Assembly: GCF_020524905.1 (NCBI RefSeq)
Contig: NZ_JAIVKI010000003.1
Span: 62,001 to 126,000 of the forward strand
Source of the DNA: Microbulbifer variabilis
GTDB lineage: Bacteria; Pseudomonadota; Gammaproteobacteria; Pseudomonadales; Cellvibrionaceae
Reading direction: 5' to 3'
Length of the DNA stretch: 64,000 bases
How positions within the stretch are numbered: the stretch's first letter is position 1; each line of letters opens with the position of its first letter. The translations under genes and the position numbers were made by a program. The notes under the pieces were generated by a model. It saw nothing but the letters and a program-made list of their open reading frames with translations. It ran no database searches and was not told the DNA's origin. This document shows, in pieces, positions 36,103 through 44,810 of this stretch.

Positions 36103-36504
36103 TTACTTTACCGGTTCAAAAATGATTTTCAGTTCTTTCTTACCCCAGGCGCGAGCCTTACGGATATCTTTTTCCATCCACACATCAATACGGTTAGTGA
36201 AACGTTTGTTCATGCGGTCACGCACAGTGTAAGTACCGGGCAGACCTTCAATCTTTACTTTGGCGCCGTTGGTCAGACCGTGTTTTTCCAAATCACGGGA
36301 AACGGCGATGATTTTGTCACCGGGGCGCAGGCGATTGTTCCAGGCTGCTACCCAGGGGTCTCCATCTGTCTGGCCGGGTACCGAGTTATAAGCGGTGGCG
36401 TCTACGACCATGGTTTTCTTAAGGGCTGCCGATGCATTGACACTCACACCAATAGCAAGCAGGGCGGCGATGAAAAAAGCAGTGTTACGCAGAGTCTGTT
36501 TCAT
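36103..36504 (-). CDS. Exported 3D-domain (double-psi beta-barrel) protein
   Basis: 133 residues. A signal peptide (MKQTLRNTAFFIAALLAIGVSVNASA) precedes a 3D domain of RlpA/MltA-like double-psi beta-barrel type. Key family residues seen are DATAYN, then LRPGDKIIAVSRDL, GAKVKIEGLPGTYTVRDRMNKR and RIDVWM, with the conserved Asp residues at DATAYN, VRDRM and IDVWM. Such domains are found in lytic transglycosylases and resuscitation-promoting stationary-phase proteins acting on peptidoglycan. Enzyme activity is not proven for stand-alone members. ATG 36504 has GGGA upstream, and a good terminator follows. Confidence 0.88.
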   Translation of the reverse strand: MKQTLRNTAFFIAALLAIGVSVNASAALKKTMVVDATAYNSVPGQTDGDPWVAAWNNRLRPGDKIIAVSRDLEKHGLTNGAKVKIEGLPGTYTVRDRMNKRFTNRIDVWMEKDIRKARAWGKKELKIIFEPVK

Positions 36505-37020
36505 GATGTCCCATTACCTCCAGGAATCAAATGGTCACAAGCCAAAAGGTGCTTGCGAAATTTCCAAGTGTTTTTGGAAATAGCTGATCAATATTTAATC
36601 AACGCTGGCTATATTACTGGTGATTTAGGCGGAGGCAACTTTTTCTTATTACGCGACAAGTGGCCCTGAAAAACAGCAGGTTATTGCTGGGGAGGAAAAC
36701 TATTAAACCTTAAATAATTGACTAATAAGATTTTTGTTTCCAAAAAATTATTTATTGAAGGTTAAAAATTTATTTTATTTTTATTATTAGGAAGTCATTT
36801 TTTGATGTGAAATTGTACTGACAGCGATGTCATCCTACGGGTACCAGATATACACTCGGACCGGTTTTCTAATCAGTAATGTAAAAGTAAAAAATTTCTC
36901 TGAAACTTTTTGTGACCATTCCGCCAAAATGGTTTGATTTGGTGAAAATGTATGAGATTAGGCGATAAAACCGTATCGTCATTTATCTTTAGGTGAAGAA
37001 AAATAGAGAAAAACTGAGCT
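36505..37020. other. AT-rich intergenic region
   Basis: 516 bases upstream of the 3D-domain gene and downstream of the TPR gene at 37021. Contains A/T runs and the promoter of the 3D-domain gene; no gene, tRNA or strong palindrome identified. Confidence 0.4.
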
Positions 37021-37773
37021 CTAGAGGGTGGTTTCCCGGTTTTGCTGCACCGGTTCTACCTGCTGGCGCAACGCGGTCAAATAGTCACTGTCCTCATCCA
37101 AGTCGGGTAACTTGTGCTGCAAATCCAGTTGTACCGCTCTCTCCAACCAGTGAATCGCCTCTTCAAGATTACCCTGCCACTCGCAAACCTGTCCCAGGTT
37201 GAAATAGGTAATAGAGAGGTTTTGCCACTCTTCCTGATTGAGTAAGCCTTCCAGGGCACTTTTATAAAGAAGGTAGGCGGTACTAAGCAGATATTCGCGC
37301 TGGGTGGTCACCTCTTCACTGGCAGCTTGACGGTGATAGGTGTGTGCGAGTGCCGAGCGTACCCTGGCACTGGAGTGGGGCAATTGAGCCCCGGAATCCA
37401 GGTAGCGCAGGACCGACTGAAACTGTGCCCGCGCTAGTGGGTAGAGGTCTGGCCTCGATTGAGCCCCGAGTGCATTTAGCACGATGCCGTAGCGATAGCG
37501 CAAAGTGTGCTGTTGGGAAGGGAAGTCGCTGAGGGCGGAAATCGCTTTTTCATAGAGAGGCAGTGCGTCGCCAAAATTCCCCTGCCGAGCCAGTGCTTCT
37601 GCTTCATTGACCCAGCCAATTGCGCCCAGAGTTTCTCCACCGTGAGATTTGGCGCTGTGGGGTTGTGTGTTGTTGGGGAGAACGTCTGAAATAATAGATA
37701 TAGCCGCAAGTAGTGCGGTCAGGCAGAAGAGTGCGTAAAACAGTATGTATAAATGAGGCAGTGGTTTATGCAT
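37021..37773 (-). CDS. Membrane-anchored TPR protein
   Basis: 250 residues. An N-terminal hydrophobic segment (about residues 8-30, LYILFYALFCLTALLAAISI) is either a membrane anchor or an uncleaved signal; the remainder would be periplasmic. Tetratricopeptide-like repeats follow: WVNEAEALARQGNFGDALPLYEKAISAL, RPDLYPLARAQFQSVLRYL and WQNLSITYFNLGQVCEWQGNLEEAIHWLERAVQL. TPR proteins are scaffolds; partner unknown. No clear ribosome binding site. The gene lies 70 bases downstream of ydiJ in the same direction, separated by two hairpins, so it may or may not be in that operon. Confidence 0.7.
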   Translation of the reverse strand: MHKPLPHLYILFYALFCLTALLAAISIISDVLPNNTQPHSAKSHGGETLGAIGWVNEAEALARQGNFGDALPLYEKAISALSDFPSQQHTLRYRYGIVLNALGAQSRPDLYPLARAQFQSVLRYLDSGAQLPHSSARVRSALAHTYHRQAASEEVTTQREYLLSTAYLLYKSALEGLLNQEEWQNLSITYFNLGQVCEWQGNLEEAIHWLERAVQLDLQHKLPDLDEDSDYLTALRQQVEPVQQNRETTL

Positions 37774-37791
37774 AGGGATTTTCGCGCTTAG

Positions 37792-37826
37792 CCCGGTGAC
37801 GACCGGGGGCCACAGTTGTGGTCCCC
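37792..37826 (-). terminator. Two adjoining hairpins after ydiJ
   Basis: CCCGGT-gacg-ACCGGG (37792-37807) and, overlapping it, GGGGCCAC / GTGGTCCCC with one bulge (37804-37826), between the ydiJ stop at 37843 and the TPR gene. GC-rich stems without a T-run, so a terminator or RNA-stability element is only likely. Confidence 0.45.
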
Positions 37827-37842
37827 TTACGTCAGTAAATCC

Positions 37843-40800
37843 CTAGATGTCGAATTGTGCCAGCAACCCTTGAAGAGGATGGCGCAGAGTAACACCTGCA
37901 AAGCGGCTGGCCTGGCAGCGACAGGAGTAGCCGGTGGCGAGCTGGTTGTTTTTTCCGCCATCAAGCTTTGGGCCCCAGGATTGCTGGAAAATTATCCGTG
38001 AGGTTTCCTTGTGCGCAGCTTCGTGGCCATAGGTGCCGGCCATACCACAGCAGCCGAGATTCTCACCCTGCAGTTCCAGACCCAGAGCCGAAAATACTGT
38101 TTGCCAATCTTTTAGTGAGGCGGTGGCATTGGTTTGTTCGGTGCAGTGCGGCAGCAGTTGGAAGCTGCCGGGTTTTATCCGCGCTCGCTGCTGCTGTAGG
38201 TGACCTTCCTGTTGAGCTAGCCATTCCTGTAACAATTGCACTTTAGGGGCGTGTTCCCCTAGGATTTTTTTGTACTCGGAGCGGTAGGTGAGGGTCATGG
38301 AGGGATCTATCCCAACGAGGGGAATGCCGCTCTCTGCCAGGTTGTTGAGCATCTCGCTATTCCCCTCGGCAACCCGTTGGAACTGGCGTAGGAATCCATG
38401 GACGTGGAGAGGTTTGCCGTTGGCTCGATAGGGAGCGAGAATCGGCACAAAGTCCAATTGCTTGAGCAGACGCAGGATGTCCGCCACCACCTCGGCATCA
38501 AAATAGCTGGTGAAGGCATCCTGCACGATGATGACCGCACGGCTGCGCTGGGAAGGCCCCAGAGTCTCCAGGCAGGCTTTCGTGGCGGTGGGGACACCCA
38601 GTTCTTTCATGCTGGACTGCAAGCATCTCTGCGAGAGCAGCGGGCTGTCCACCATGCCGAAAACACGCTCCATCAAAAAAGATACAGGCTTCAGTTTTAG
38701 TGGCCAGTTGTACAACTGCGGCAGTTTTGCCAGGTGCGGCATCATGAATTCCAGCCCGCCCACGGCGTAATCCTTTAGCGGACGCAAATAGCGGCTGTAA
38801 TAAAGCTCCAGAAACTTGCTGCGAAATTCAGGCACATCCACGCGAATAGGGCATTGCCCTACACAGGATTTACAGGCGAGGCAGCCCTGCATGGCTTCGT
38901 TAACTTCGTGATTGAAATCGTATTCGCCGCGGGTTTTTGCCAGGGTGTTAATAAAGCGTTTTGGCAGGCCGACAAAAAAGGAGCGCTCGCGGTATTTGCG
39001 CGCACTGGCCACTGCGTCTACACCTTGATTACTTAAAAGGCGCAGCCATTCCCGCATCAGCGAGGCGCGCCCCTTGGGGGAGTGAATCCGGTTGCGCGTG
39101 GCTTTATAGGAAGGACACATGGCATCGTCTGGGTTCCAGTTAAAGCAGGCACCGTTGCCATTGCAGTGGACTCCCTCGTCGTACCCCTCCCATACCTGAG
39201 CGGGAATCTGCCGGTCGTGTTCACCGCGAGTGCTCACGCCATCAATTTTCAGCAGGCTGGCACTGCCATTGGGTGTGGCAATTTTGCCTGGATTTAGTTG
39301 GTTGCGCGGATCGAATACGGATTTTATTTTTTGCAGTTCGGGATACAACTCGCCGAAAAATTCCGGGGCATATTCTGAGCGGACGCCTTTGCCGTGCTCT
39401 CCCCACAGCAGTCCTTTATATTTTTGCGTAAGGGCTACTACCTGATCCGTGATAGGGCGAATTTGTGCAGCCTGCTGGGGATCTTTCATATCGATCGCCG
39501 GGCGCACATGTAATACACCGGCATCCACATGTCCGAACATACCGTAATTGAGGCCGGCCTCATCCAGCACTGCACGGAATTCAGCAATATAGTCCGCCAG
39601 GTTTTCTGGTGGCACAGCGGTGTCTTCAACAAAGGGTATCGGACGTTTTTCCCCCTGGGCGTTGCCCAATAAGCCCACCGCGCGTTTGCGCATGGCCCAG
39701 ATGCGATTCACTTCGGCGTGGCCGCGGGCGATGGAATAGCCGAAGCTCTTGCCCGGTTGACCGATGACAGCCTCGACATGTGCAATAAATTGTTGCAGGG
39801 TTTTTTCCAGTTCCTCCTCTGTATCTGCAGCGTACTCGACCAGGTTGATACCCTTGACCGGGCGATCCTCAGCGGGGAAAAACTCGCTGACGCTGTGCCA
39901 GACGATATCTTCCATAGCCAGCTGCAGCACCTTGCTGTCAACCGTTTCAATCGACATGGGGCCCGCGCGCATCAGATCCTTGGCATCGTGCAGCGCTTCC
40001 TGGAAGTGGTCGTATTTTAAATTGACCAATGCCACGCACTTGGGGATGGGAAGCAGGTTGAGCTTGGCTTCAGCAATAAATCCGAGAGTGCCTTCGGAAC
40101 CGCACAGTACACTGTTGAGATTAAAGCGATCGCCTTCACGGATATGGGCCAAGTCGTAGCCAGTGAGACAGCGATTGAGTTTGGGAAACTTTTGCTCGAT
40201 GAGTTCGGCTTTTTCCCTGGCGATGTCATCGCAGGTTTTGTGTATCTCAGCAGCGCGGCTGTCTTCTTTGCAAATTTCCTGCAGCTGGGTTTCCCCTATG
40301 GCGGAGGAGTGCCACAGCTCCCCGCCCATCAGCACCGTATGCAGCTCCAAGACATGATCGCGGGTCTTGCCGTAAACGCAGGAGCCCTGGCCTGAGGCAT
40401 CCGTATTGATCATGCCTCCGATGGTGGCGCGGTTGCTGGTAGAGAGCTCCGGCGCAAAAAACAGGCCGTGGGGTTTCAGTGCGGCATTTAGTTGGTCTTT
40501 GACCACGCCGGCCTGTACGCGCACCCAGCGCTCCTCCACATTGATCTCGAGGATCTGGTTCATATGGCGTGAGATATCCACCACCAGACCATCGGTAAGT
40601 GATTGGCCGTTAGTGCCGGTGCCGCCACCTCTCGGTGAGAGCACCACAGAGTGAAACTCCTCCCGTTCAGCCAGTTCCGCCAATAGTTGTAGATCGCGGT
40701 TGTTGCGCGGGTACACCACTGCCTGGGGCAGAACCTGGTAAATAGAGTTATCGGTCGCCAAAACGGTGCGGCTGGCGTAACTGGGAGAGGTGTCGCCGCG

Positions 40801-40881
40801 GAAACCTGCGTCAGTCAGCTCCTGCAAAAACTGCAAATAGAGCGCCTGAACCTCGTTGACTTCGCGCAATGCTGGAATCAT
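37843..40881 (-). CDS. ydiJ: FAD/Fe-S D-2-hydroxyacid dehydrogenase, YdiJ family
   Basis: 1012 residues, near the E. coli YdiJ length (1018). The N-terminal half is a VAO/GlcD-type FAD oxidase domain: SPRGGGTGTNGQSL (about residues 83-96) for the FAD pyrophosphate and NTDASGQGSCVYGKTRDHV near 160. The C-terminal half has Fe-S elements: CNGNGACFNWNPDDAMCPS near 570, ferredoxin-like CLACKSCVGQCP near 665, and CCG-domain motifs ending in LGCCGMAGTYGHE near 940. YdiJ proteins oxidise D-2-hydroxyglutarate or other D-2-hydroxy acids and pass electrons to the quinone/electron chain. Start ATG 40881; divergent from the photolyase operon with 243 bases between. Confidence 0.93.
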   Translation of the reverse strand: MIPALREVNEVQALYLQFLQELTDAGFRGDTSPSYASRTVLATDNSIYQVLPQAVVYPRNNRDLQLLAELAEREEFHSVVLSPRGGGTGTNGQSLTDGLVVDISRHMNQILEINVEERWVRVQAGVVKDQLNAALKPHGLFFAPELSTSNRATIGGMINTDASGQGSCVYGKTRDHVLELHTVLMGGELWHSSAIGETQLQEICKEDSRAAEIHKTCDDIAREKAELIEQKFPKLNRCLTGYDLAHIREGDRFNLNSVLCGSEGTLGFIAEAKLNLLPIPKCVALVNLKYDHFQEALHDAKDLMRAGPMSIETVDSKVLQLAMEDIVWHSVSEFFPAEDRPVKGINLVEYAADTEEELEKTLQQFIAHVEAVIGQPGKSFGYSIARGHAEVNRIWAMRKRAVGLLGNAQGEKRPIPFVEDTAVPPENLADYIAEFRAVLDEAGLNYGMFGHVDAGVLHVRPAIDMKDPQQAAQIRPITDQVVALTQKYKGLLWGEHGKGVRSEYAPEFFGELYPELQKIKSVFDPRNQLNPGKIATPNGSASLLKIDGVSTRGEHDRQIPAQVWEGYDEGVHCNGNGACFNWNPDDAMCPSYKATRNRIHSPKGRASLMREWLRLLSNQGVDAVASARKYRERSFFVGLPKRFINTLAKTRGEYDFNHEVNEAMQGCLACKSCVGQCPIRVDVPEFRSKFLELYYSRYLRPLKDYAVGGLEFMMPHLAKLPQLYNWPLKLKPVSFLMERVFGMVDSPLLSQRCLQSSMKELGVPTATKACLETLGPSQRSRAVIIVQDAFTSYFDAEVVADILRLLKQLDFVPILAPYRANGKPLHVHGFLRQFQRVAEGNSEMLNNLAESGIPLVGIDPSMTLTYRSEYKKILGEHAPKVQLLQEWLAQQEGHLQQQRARIKPGSFQLLPHCTEQTNATASLKDWQTVFSALGLELQGENLGCCGMAGTYGHEAAHKETSRIIFQQSWGPKLDGGKNNQLATGYSCRCQASRFAGVTLRHPLQGLLAQFDI

Positions 40882-41043
40882 GAGCTAATCCGTACTTTCG
40901 GGGAGGAAGAGGCCGCAAACTGCCGGGGCTAGGTGAAGAGATAAAGAATCGCAGCCCTGCCGCTCGGTAAAAATGCGGCCCTGCATTGTAGCCGTGGTGT
41001 GTATGTGCGCAAGCAGCCAAATGGACTTGGTTGCAACCCAAAA

Positions 41044-41072
41044 GTTATACAAGTGGCCCACTTGTATAACTA
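41044..41072. promoter_or_regulatory. Perfect 29-bp palindromic operator
   Basis: Left arm AGTTATACAAGTGG (41044-41057), one central C, right arm CCACTTGTATAACT (41059-41072): a perfect palindrome. It overlaps the predicted -35 hexamer of the photolyase operon and lies in the divergent region to ydiJ. TTATACAA/TTGTATAA half sites are the type bound by MerR-like dimers; the MerR regulator encoded in the operon is the obvious candidate. Confidence 0.75.
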
Positions 41073-41091
41073 ATCGCGAGAGGCTATAAAA
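41063..41091 (+). promoter_or_regulatory. Predicted promoter of DUF523-MerR-phr operon
   Basis: TTGTAT (41063-41068) and TATAAA (41086-41091) with exactly 17 bases between them. The -35 lies inside the right arm of the palindrome, so binding there would block or alter RNA polymerase. It is about 35 bases upstream of the first start codon. Confidence 0.6.
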
Positions 41092-41124
41092 AAGGAATAG
41101 AAACTGACTCTGTGCTGCGCGACT

Positions 41125-42087
41125 ATGCATATCCAGCTCTTACCTCAGAAAATCCCGGTTGGTATCAGCCGCTGTGCCGTGGGTGATCCCGTGCGTTACA
41201 ACGGCAGTCACAAGCACAGTAAAGTCTGCACACAACTGCTGGGCAATTGTTTTGAGTTACATGCTTACTGCCCGGAGGTTGCCATTGGCATGGGAGTGCC
41301 GAGACCGCCGATTCACCTGATTGTGAGTGATCGCCTGCGTGCGGTTGGCCGGGAAGACCCCACCTTGGATGTTACTGAGGCCCTGGAAGCCTATGCGGAT
41401 CAGCTCGTGCCCGAGGTGGAAAATCTGCGCGGCTTTATTCTGATGCAGAAATCCCCCAGCTGCGGTGTTCGTACGACACCGCATTACAACGAGGATGGCA
41501 CTGGGGTGTTGGCCCATGATTCCGGCCTATTCGCTGCGCGCCTGCGTCGGCATTTTCCACATTTGCCTATGGAAGAGGTGGGTCGACTGAATGCCAGTGA
41601 TTTACGCGAGAATTTTCTCACCCGAGTATTCGCCTACGATGCCTGGTATCGCTATGTGGCCATCGACCTGCGTCCTGCCAGGGTGATTGAGTTTTATACC
41701 GCCTATAAGTATTTGCTGCTGGCCCACAGCCAGCCACTGACCCGAGCCCTGGGTCAGTTTGTCTCTAATTCTCGCGCGATGCCGGTGGAAGAATTCGCTT
41801 ATGAAGTGCGGGGCAAGATTATGGATATTCTCGGCCACCTGGCCAGCCGCAAAGACCGCACCAATGCCCTGATGCACAGTCAGGGTCACTTGAAAGGTTA
41901 CTTGAACAAGGAAGAGCGTCATGAGTTGGCTCTTCTGATTGATGAGTATCGCTGTGGCAACAAGCCGTTATCGGCTGTACTCACGATGTTGCGCCATTAT
42001 TTGCCGCGCAGTCCCCACCAGTTTATCCACAGTCAGGTACTGCTCGCCGCCGAGCCGGCGGAGTTGGGGTTGTGTGATTTTCGCTGA
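41125..42087 (+). CDS. DUF523-DUF1722 fusion (TudS-like domain plus YbgA-like domain)
   Basis: 320 residues. Residues about 8-160 are DUF523, whose characterised members (TudS) are [4Fe-4S] thiouracil/2-thiouridine desulfidases; the three expected cysteines are visible in ISRCAVGDPVRYNG, YCPEVAIGMGVPRPP and KSPSCGVRTT. Residues about 180-310 are DUF1722 (YbgA): FYTAYKYLLLAHSQP, LGHLASRKDRTNALMHSQGHLKGYL, and LLIDEYRCGNKPL, with several His/Cys. In E. coli ybgA adjoins phrB; here the fusion is the first gene of a MerR-photolyase operon, pointing to a light or DNA/RNA damage response. Its biological substrate in this organism is unknown. The MerR gene starts eight bases after its stop. Confidence 0.87.
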   Translation: MHIQLLPQKIPVGISRCAVGDPVRYNGSHKHSKVCTQLLGNCFELHAYCPEVAIGMGVPRPPIHLIVSDRLRAVGREDPTLDVTEALEAYADQLVPEVENLRGFILMQKSPSCGVRTTPHYNEDGTGVLAHDSGLFAARLRRHFPHLPMEEVGRLNASDLRENFLTRVFAYDAWYRYVAIDLRPARVIEFYTAYKYLLLAHSQPLTRALGQFVSNSRAMPVEEFAYEVRGKIMDILGHLASRKDRTNALMHSQGHLKGYLNKEERHELALLIDEYRCGNKPLSAVLTMLRHYLPRSPHQFIHSQVLLAAEPAELGLCDFR

Positions 42088-42095
42088 GCCTAGCC

Positions 42096-43031
42096 ATGGT
42101 TGAAATTGAATCCCCCACTAAAGCCCACCTGCCAATTCGCGAGGTGGCGCGCCGTACCGGTGTTCATCCGGTCACTCTACGAGCTTGGGAGCGCAGATAC
42201 GGCCTGTTAACGCCAACCAGAACCAGCAAGGGACACCGACTCTACAGTGAAGAGGAAGTAAGACGTATCGAAGAGGTGCTCGCCTGCCTAGCCCGTGGTG
42301 TGACTATCGGACGGGTACGGGAGCTGTTGGAGCGTAGACCGGCTTCTCTATTGACCACAGTGAAAGTAGAAAATACGGCTGGCAGCTGGCAAGAGATGAT
42401 CGATGAGGCTTGTGATTTGTCTGAGGGCTTTGCCGATTTAAAGCTGCGCCAGCGCCTGGATCAGTGGATTGCTGCCTTCCCACCATCGCTGCTACTCGAT
42501 CACTGGCTCAAGCCCCTACATGCCAAGCTAGCCAGACAGCGACAATCTGAGTCTTCTCAACATTTTTTTTGGCAGCTGTTCTATGAACAGCTGTTATTAG
42601 CTAATGGTATAGCCCGCAAAAATCTTGTCAAAGATCGGGTAACTTGTGAGAAGCGAGTATTGTTGTTGGACTTTCCCGGTAGTGATCAGCGAGCTTTTAT
42701 ACAATTATTTTGCGCCACACTTTTGGCTGCTGGTTTTGATGTGGTGGTTCTGGATTATCGCGCAGCCCTGCTGGGTTTGGAGGGTATCGTGAAAAAGCTC
42801 GGTGTGCATGCAGTGCTCTGCTACAGCCATCGGGCACTTTCGAAAGCTTTCCTTCAGAAAGAATTGCCAGGTTCTATACAAATGCTTCAAACATCTATTT
42901 GGCTGCTGGGGGATTTTGTAGAAATGCAGTCCGCTGATTTGGGCAATCTGAAGAAGCTCCCGATTACCTCAGTATCATCAGGCAATACAGACAGCGTCAT
43001 GCGTCAATTGCGGGAGCAGCTGAAACGATGA
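42096..43031 (+). CDS. MerR-family regulator with degenerate B12-binding-like domain
   Basis: 311 residues. N-terminal winged helix-turn-helix of MerR type: PIREVARRTGVHPVTLRAWERRYGLL at residues 12-38, then RLYSEEEVRRIEEVL. The C-terminal region (about 100-300) has the helical bundle plus Rossmann pattern of CarH/LitR/MlrA regulators (CEKRVLLLDFPGSDQRAFIQ ... LLAAGFDVVVLDYRA). The expected cobalamin ligand motif, (D/E)xHxxG, is replaced by GSDQRAF, so B12 photo-sensing is probably lost, as in MlrA and BluR of E. coli. It ends overlapping the photolyase start by four bases (ATGA), and a perfect palindrome overlaps the operon promoter, suggesting autoregulation. Confidence 0.85.
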   Translation: MVEIESPTKAHLPIREVARRTGVHPVTLRAWERRYGLLTPTRTSKGHRLYSEEEVRRIEEVLACLARGVTIGRVRELLERRPASLLTTVKVENTAGSWQEMIDEACDLSEGFADLKLRQRLDQWIAAFPPSLLLDHWLKPLHAKLARQRQSESSQHFFWQLFYEQLLLANGIARKNLVKDRVTCEKRVLLLDFPGSDQRAFIQLFCATLLAAGFDVVVLDYRAALLGLEGIVKKLGVHAVLCYSHRALSKAFLQKELPGSIQMLQTSIWLLGDFVEMQSADLGNLKKLPITSVSSGNTDSVMRQLREQLKR

Positions 43032-44506
43032 ATGGAAAAAATTCTCTGCAGCGAGGCCTGGTTTGGTTCCGCAGCGATTTGCGTATTCATGATAATTCTG
43101 CGTTGTACCACGCCAGTACCCGGTGCGAACAATTGGCTGCTGTTTTTATTGCCTGTCCGGAAACCTGGAAAAGCCATGATGAAGGCGATGCACTGGTTTC
43201 TTTTCGGATGGCTTGCCTACAGGAATTACAAGAACAGTTGCGACTTCGTAATATCCCTTTGTATTACCTCGAAGTCTCTAAATTCTCCCAGGTGCCTAAT
43301 GCGCTTCAGCAAATTACTGAGCGCCTGAAGGCGGAGGCACTGTTTGCCAATGCCGAGTACCCATTGAATGAGCAGAGACGAGACAAAGCGGTGCGGGAAA
43401 AACTGCAAGAAAACAGTGTTCAGGTTGAATACTACAGTGATCGAACGCTGTTACCGCCGGGGGCGGTTAGAACCGCGAGTGGCGACCCCTACAAAGTGTT
43501 TACTCCCTTTAAGCGTTCACTGATCCAGTTGTGTACCGAGAGCGAGGTTAAACCCTTGCCCATGCCCAAGAAAATGCCCAACCACGATAAGGGCGAACAC
43601 TGGCCGAAATGGTTGGCGTTGGAAGTGACGGGAGGGGGTAAGCTCACGCAGAAAATACCCTCCCAACTTCCGTGCTATTCATTGAATATCGATGGATCGG
43701 GTAGGGTGAAAGGCTGGGAGAGTGGGGAGAAGGCTGCGCAGAAATATCTGAAAGCCTTTGCTGAAAATATCGATAAATACCAGACAGAGCGAGATTTCCC
43801 TGCGAAAGATAGTACTTCCCGACTTTCTCCCTATTTAAACAGCGGGGCTATTTCTATTCGTCAATGTGTTCATATGGCCCTCAACCTAAATAAAGGGCTT
43901 TGGCAGGGAGGGAATGAAGGAATTGCCTGCTGGATTAGCGAGCTCGTCTGGCGGGAATTTTATACGCATTTGCTCGCGGATTTTCCTCGTCTAAGTATGG
44001 GCAAGCCATTTAAAGAGGAAACGGAACAGGTTCCATGGTGCTACGACAAGGATTTGTTTTCCCGCTGGACTCGTGGTGAAACCGGGGTGCCTATCGTCGA
44101 TGCCGCTATGCGCCAGCTAAATGAAACCGCATGGATGCATAACCGACTGCGTATGATTGTTGCCTCGTTTTTGAGCAAAAATATGCTGATTGATTGGCGC
44201 TGGGGTGAGCGCTATTTTATGCAAAATTTGATTGATGGTGACTTTGCCTCTAACAATGGGGGCTGGCAGTGGACTGCCTCCACCGGCACTGATGCGGCAC
44301 CCTATTTCCGTGTATTTAATCCCTATAGTCAATCGCAGAAATTCGACCCTAATGGAGATTTTATTCGCCAATATGTGCCAGAGCTTGTCTCACTGGGGAA
44401 TAAAGAAATTCACAAGCCGCCCAAGGTTGAGGGGTATCCTCAGGTGATTTGTGATGTGGGAGCTGGACGTAAGCGGGCGATAGAAGTTTTTGCCAACCTG
44501 AAATAG
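43028..44506 (+). CDS. phr: Class I CPD photolyase
   Basis: 492 residues. It repairs cyclobutane pyrimidine dimers in DNA using blue/near-UV light and FADH-. N-terminal antenna domain with LVWFRSDLRIHDNSAL (residues 11-26); the C-terminal FAD-binding helical domain has TSRLSPYLNSGAISIRQC (about 265-282), then ELVWREFYTHLL, GETGVPIVDAAMRQL, WMHNRLRMIVASFLSKNMLIDWRWGE and NNGGWQWTASTGTDAAPYFRVFNP, the strongest family signature. The Trp electron-transfer chain residues lie in these segments. Translation is coupled to the upstream MerR gene. In E. coli the phr gene is about 470 residues, in line with this one. Confidence 0.96.
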   Translation: MNGKNSLQRGLVWFRSDLRIHDNSALYHASTRCEQLAAVFIACPETWKSHDEGDALVSFRMACLQELQEQLRLRNIPLYYLEVSKFSQVPNALQQITERLKAEALFANAEYPLNEQRRDKAVREKLQENSVQVEYYSDRTLLPPGAVRTASGDPYKVFTPFKRSLIQLCTESEVKPLPMPKKMPNHDKGEHWPKWLALEVTGGGKLTQKIPSQLPCYSLNIDGSGRVKGWESGEKAAQKYLKAFAENIDKYQTERDFPAKDSTSRLSPYLNSGAISIRQCVHMALNLNKGLWQGGNEGIACWISELVWREFYTHLLADFPRLSMGKPFKEETEQVPWCYDKDLFSRWTRGETGVPIVDAAMRQLNETAWMHNRLRMIVASFLSKNMLIDWRWGERYFMQNLIDGDFASNNGGWQWTASTGTDAAPYFRVFNPYSQSQKFDPNGDFIRQYVPELVSLGNKEIHKPPKVEGYPQVICDVGAGRKRAIEVFANLK

Positions 44507-44552
44507 CTCAGTGTATTCGTTTATTGGCAATAAAAAAGAAAATTAAATGCCT

Positions 44553-44750
44553 TCAGAGAGTTTCATCCTCTCTATAAACATTGACAGAGATTCTAGCCTC
44601 TAAATCGGAAGTAACCTTGAAGCTAATAGGCCTGCAACAGATCTGACAGTCTTCTATATACTCCTGCGGAAGTACAGTGGTATCGACTATCGTACTAAAA
44701 TATTCACCACAATAGGGACATTGTATAGATTCTTCTATGATCGGATTCAC
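44553..44750 (-). CDS. CPXCG cysteine-rich zinc-binding protein
   Basis: 65 residues. The first motif is CPYCGEYFST at residues 11-20 and the second CQICCRPISF at 35-44, i.e. two CxxC pairs separated by about 20 residues, the pattern of the CPXCG cysteine-rich family (zinc ribbon). The rest is acidic and includes EARISVNVYREDE. Function of the family is unknown. It is convergent with the photolyase gene (46-base gap) and a single small gene on the minus strand. Confidence 0.8.
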   Translation of the reverse strand: MNPIIEESIQCPYCGEYFSTIVDTTVLPQEYIEDCQICCRPISFKVTSDLEARISVNVYREDETL

Positions 44751-44810
44751 GCTGCCCTCAACTGCCGCTGTTAATTTTATGTAAACCCTGGCAAAAATTC
44801 CTCCTATTGG

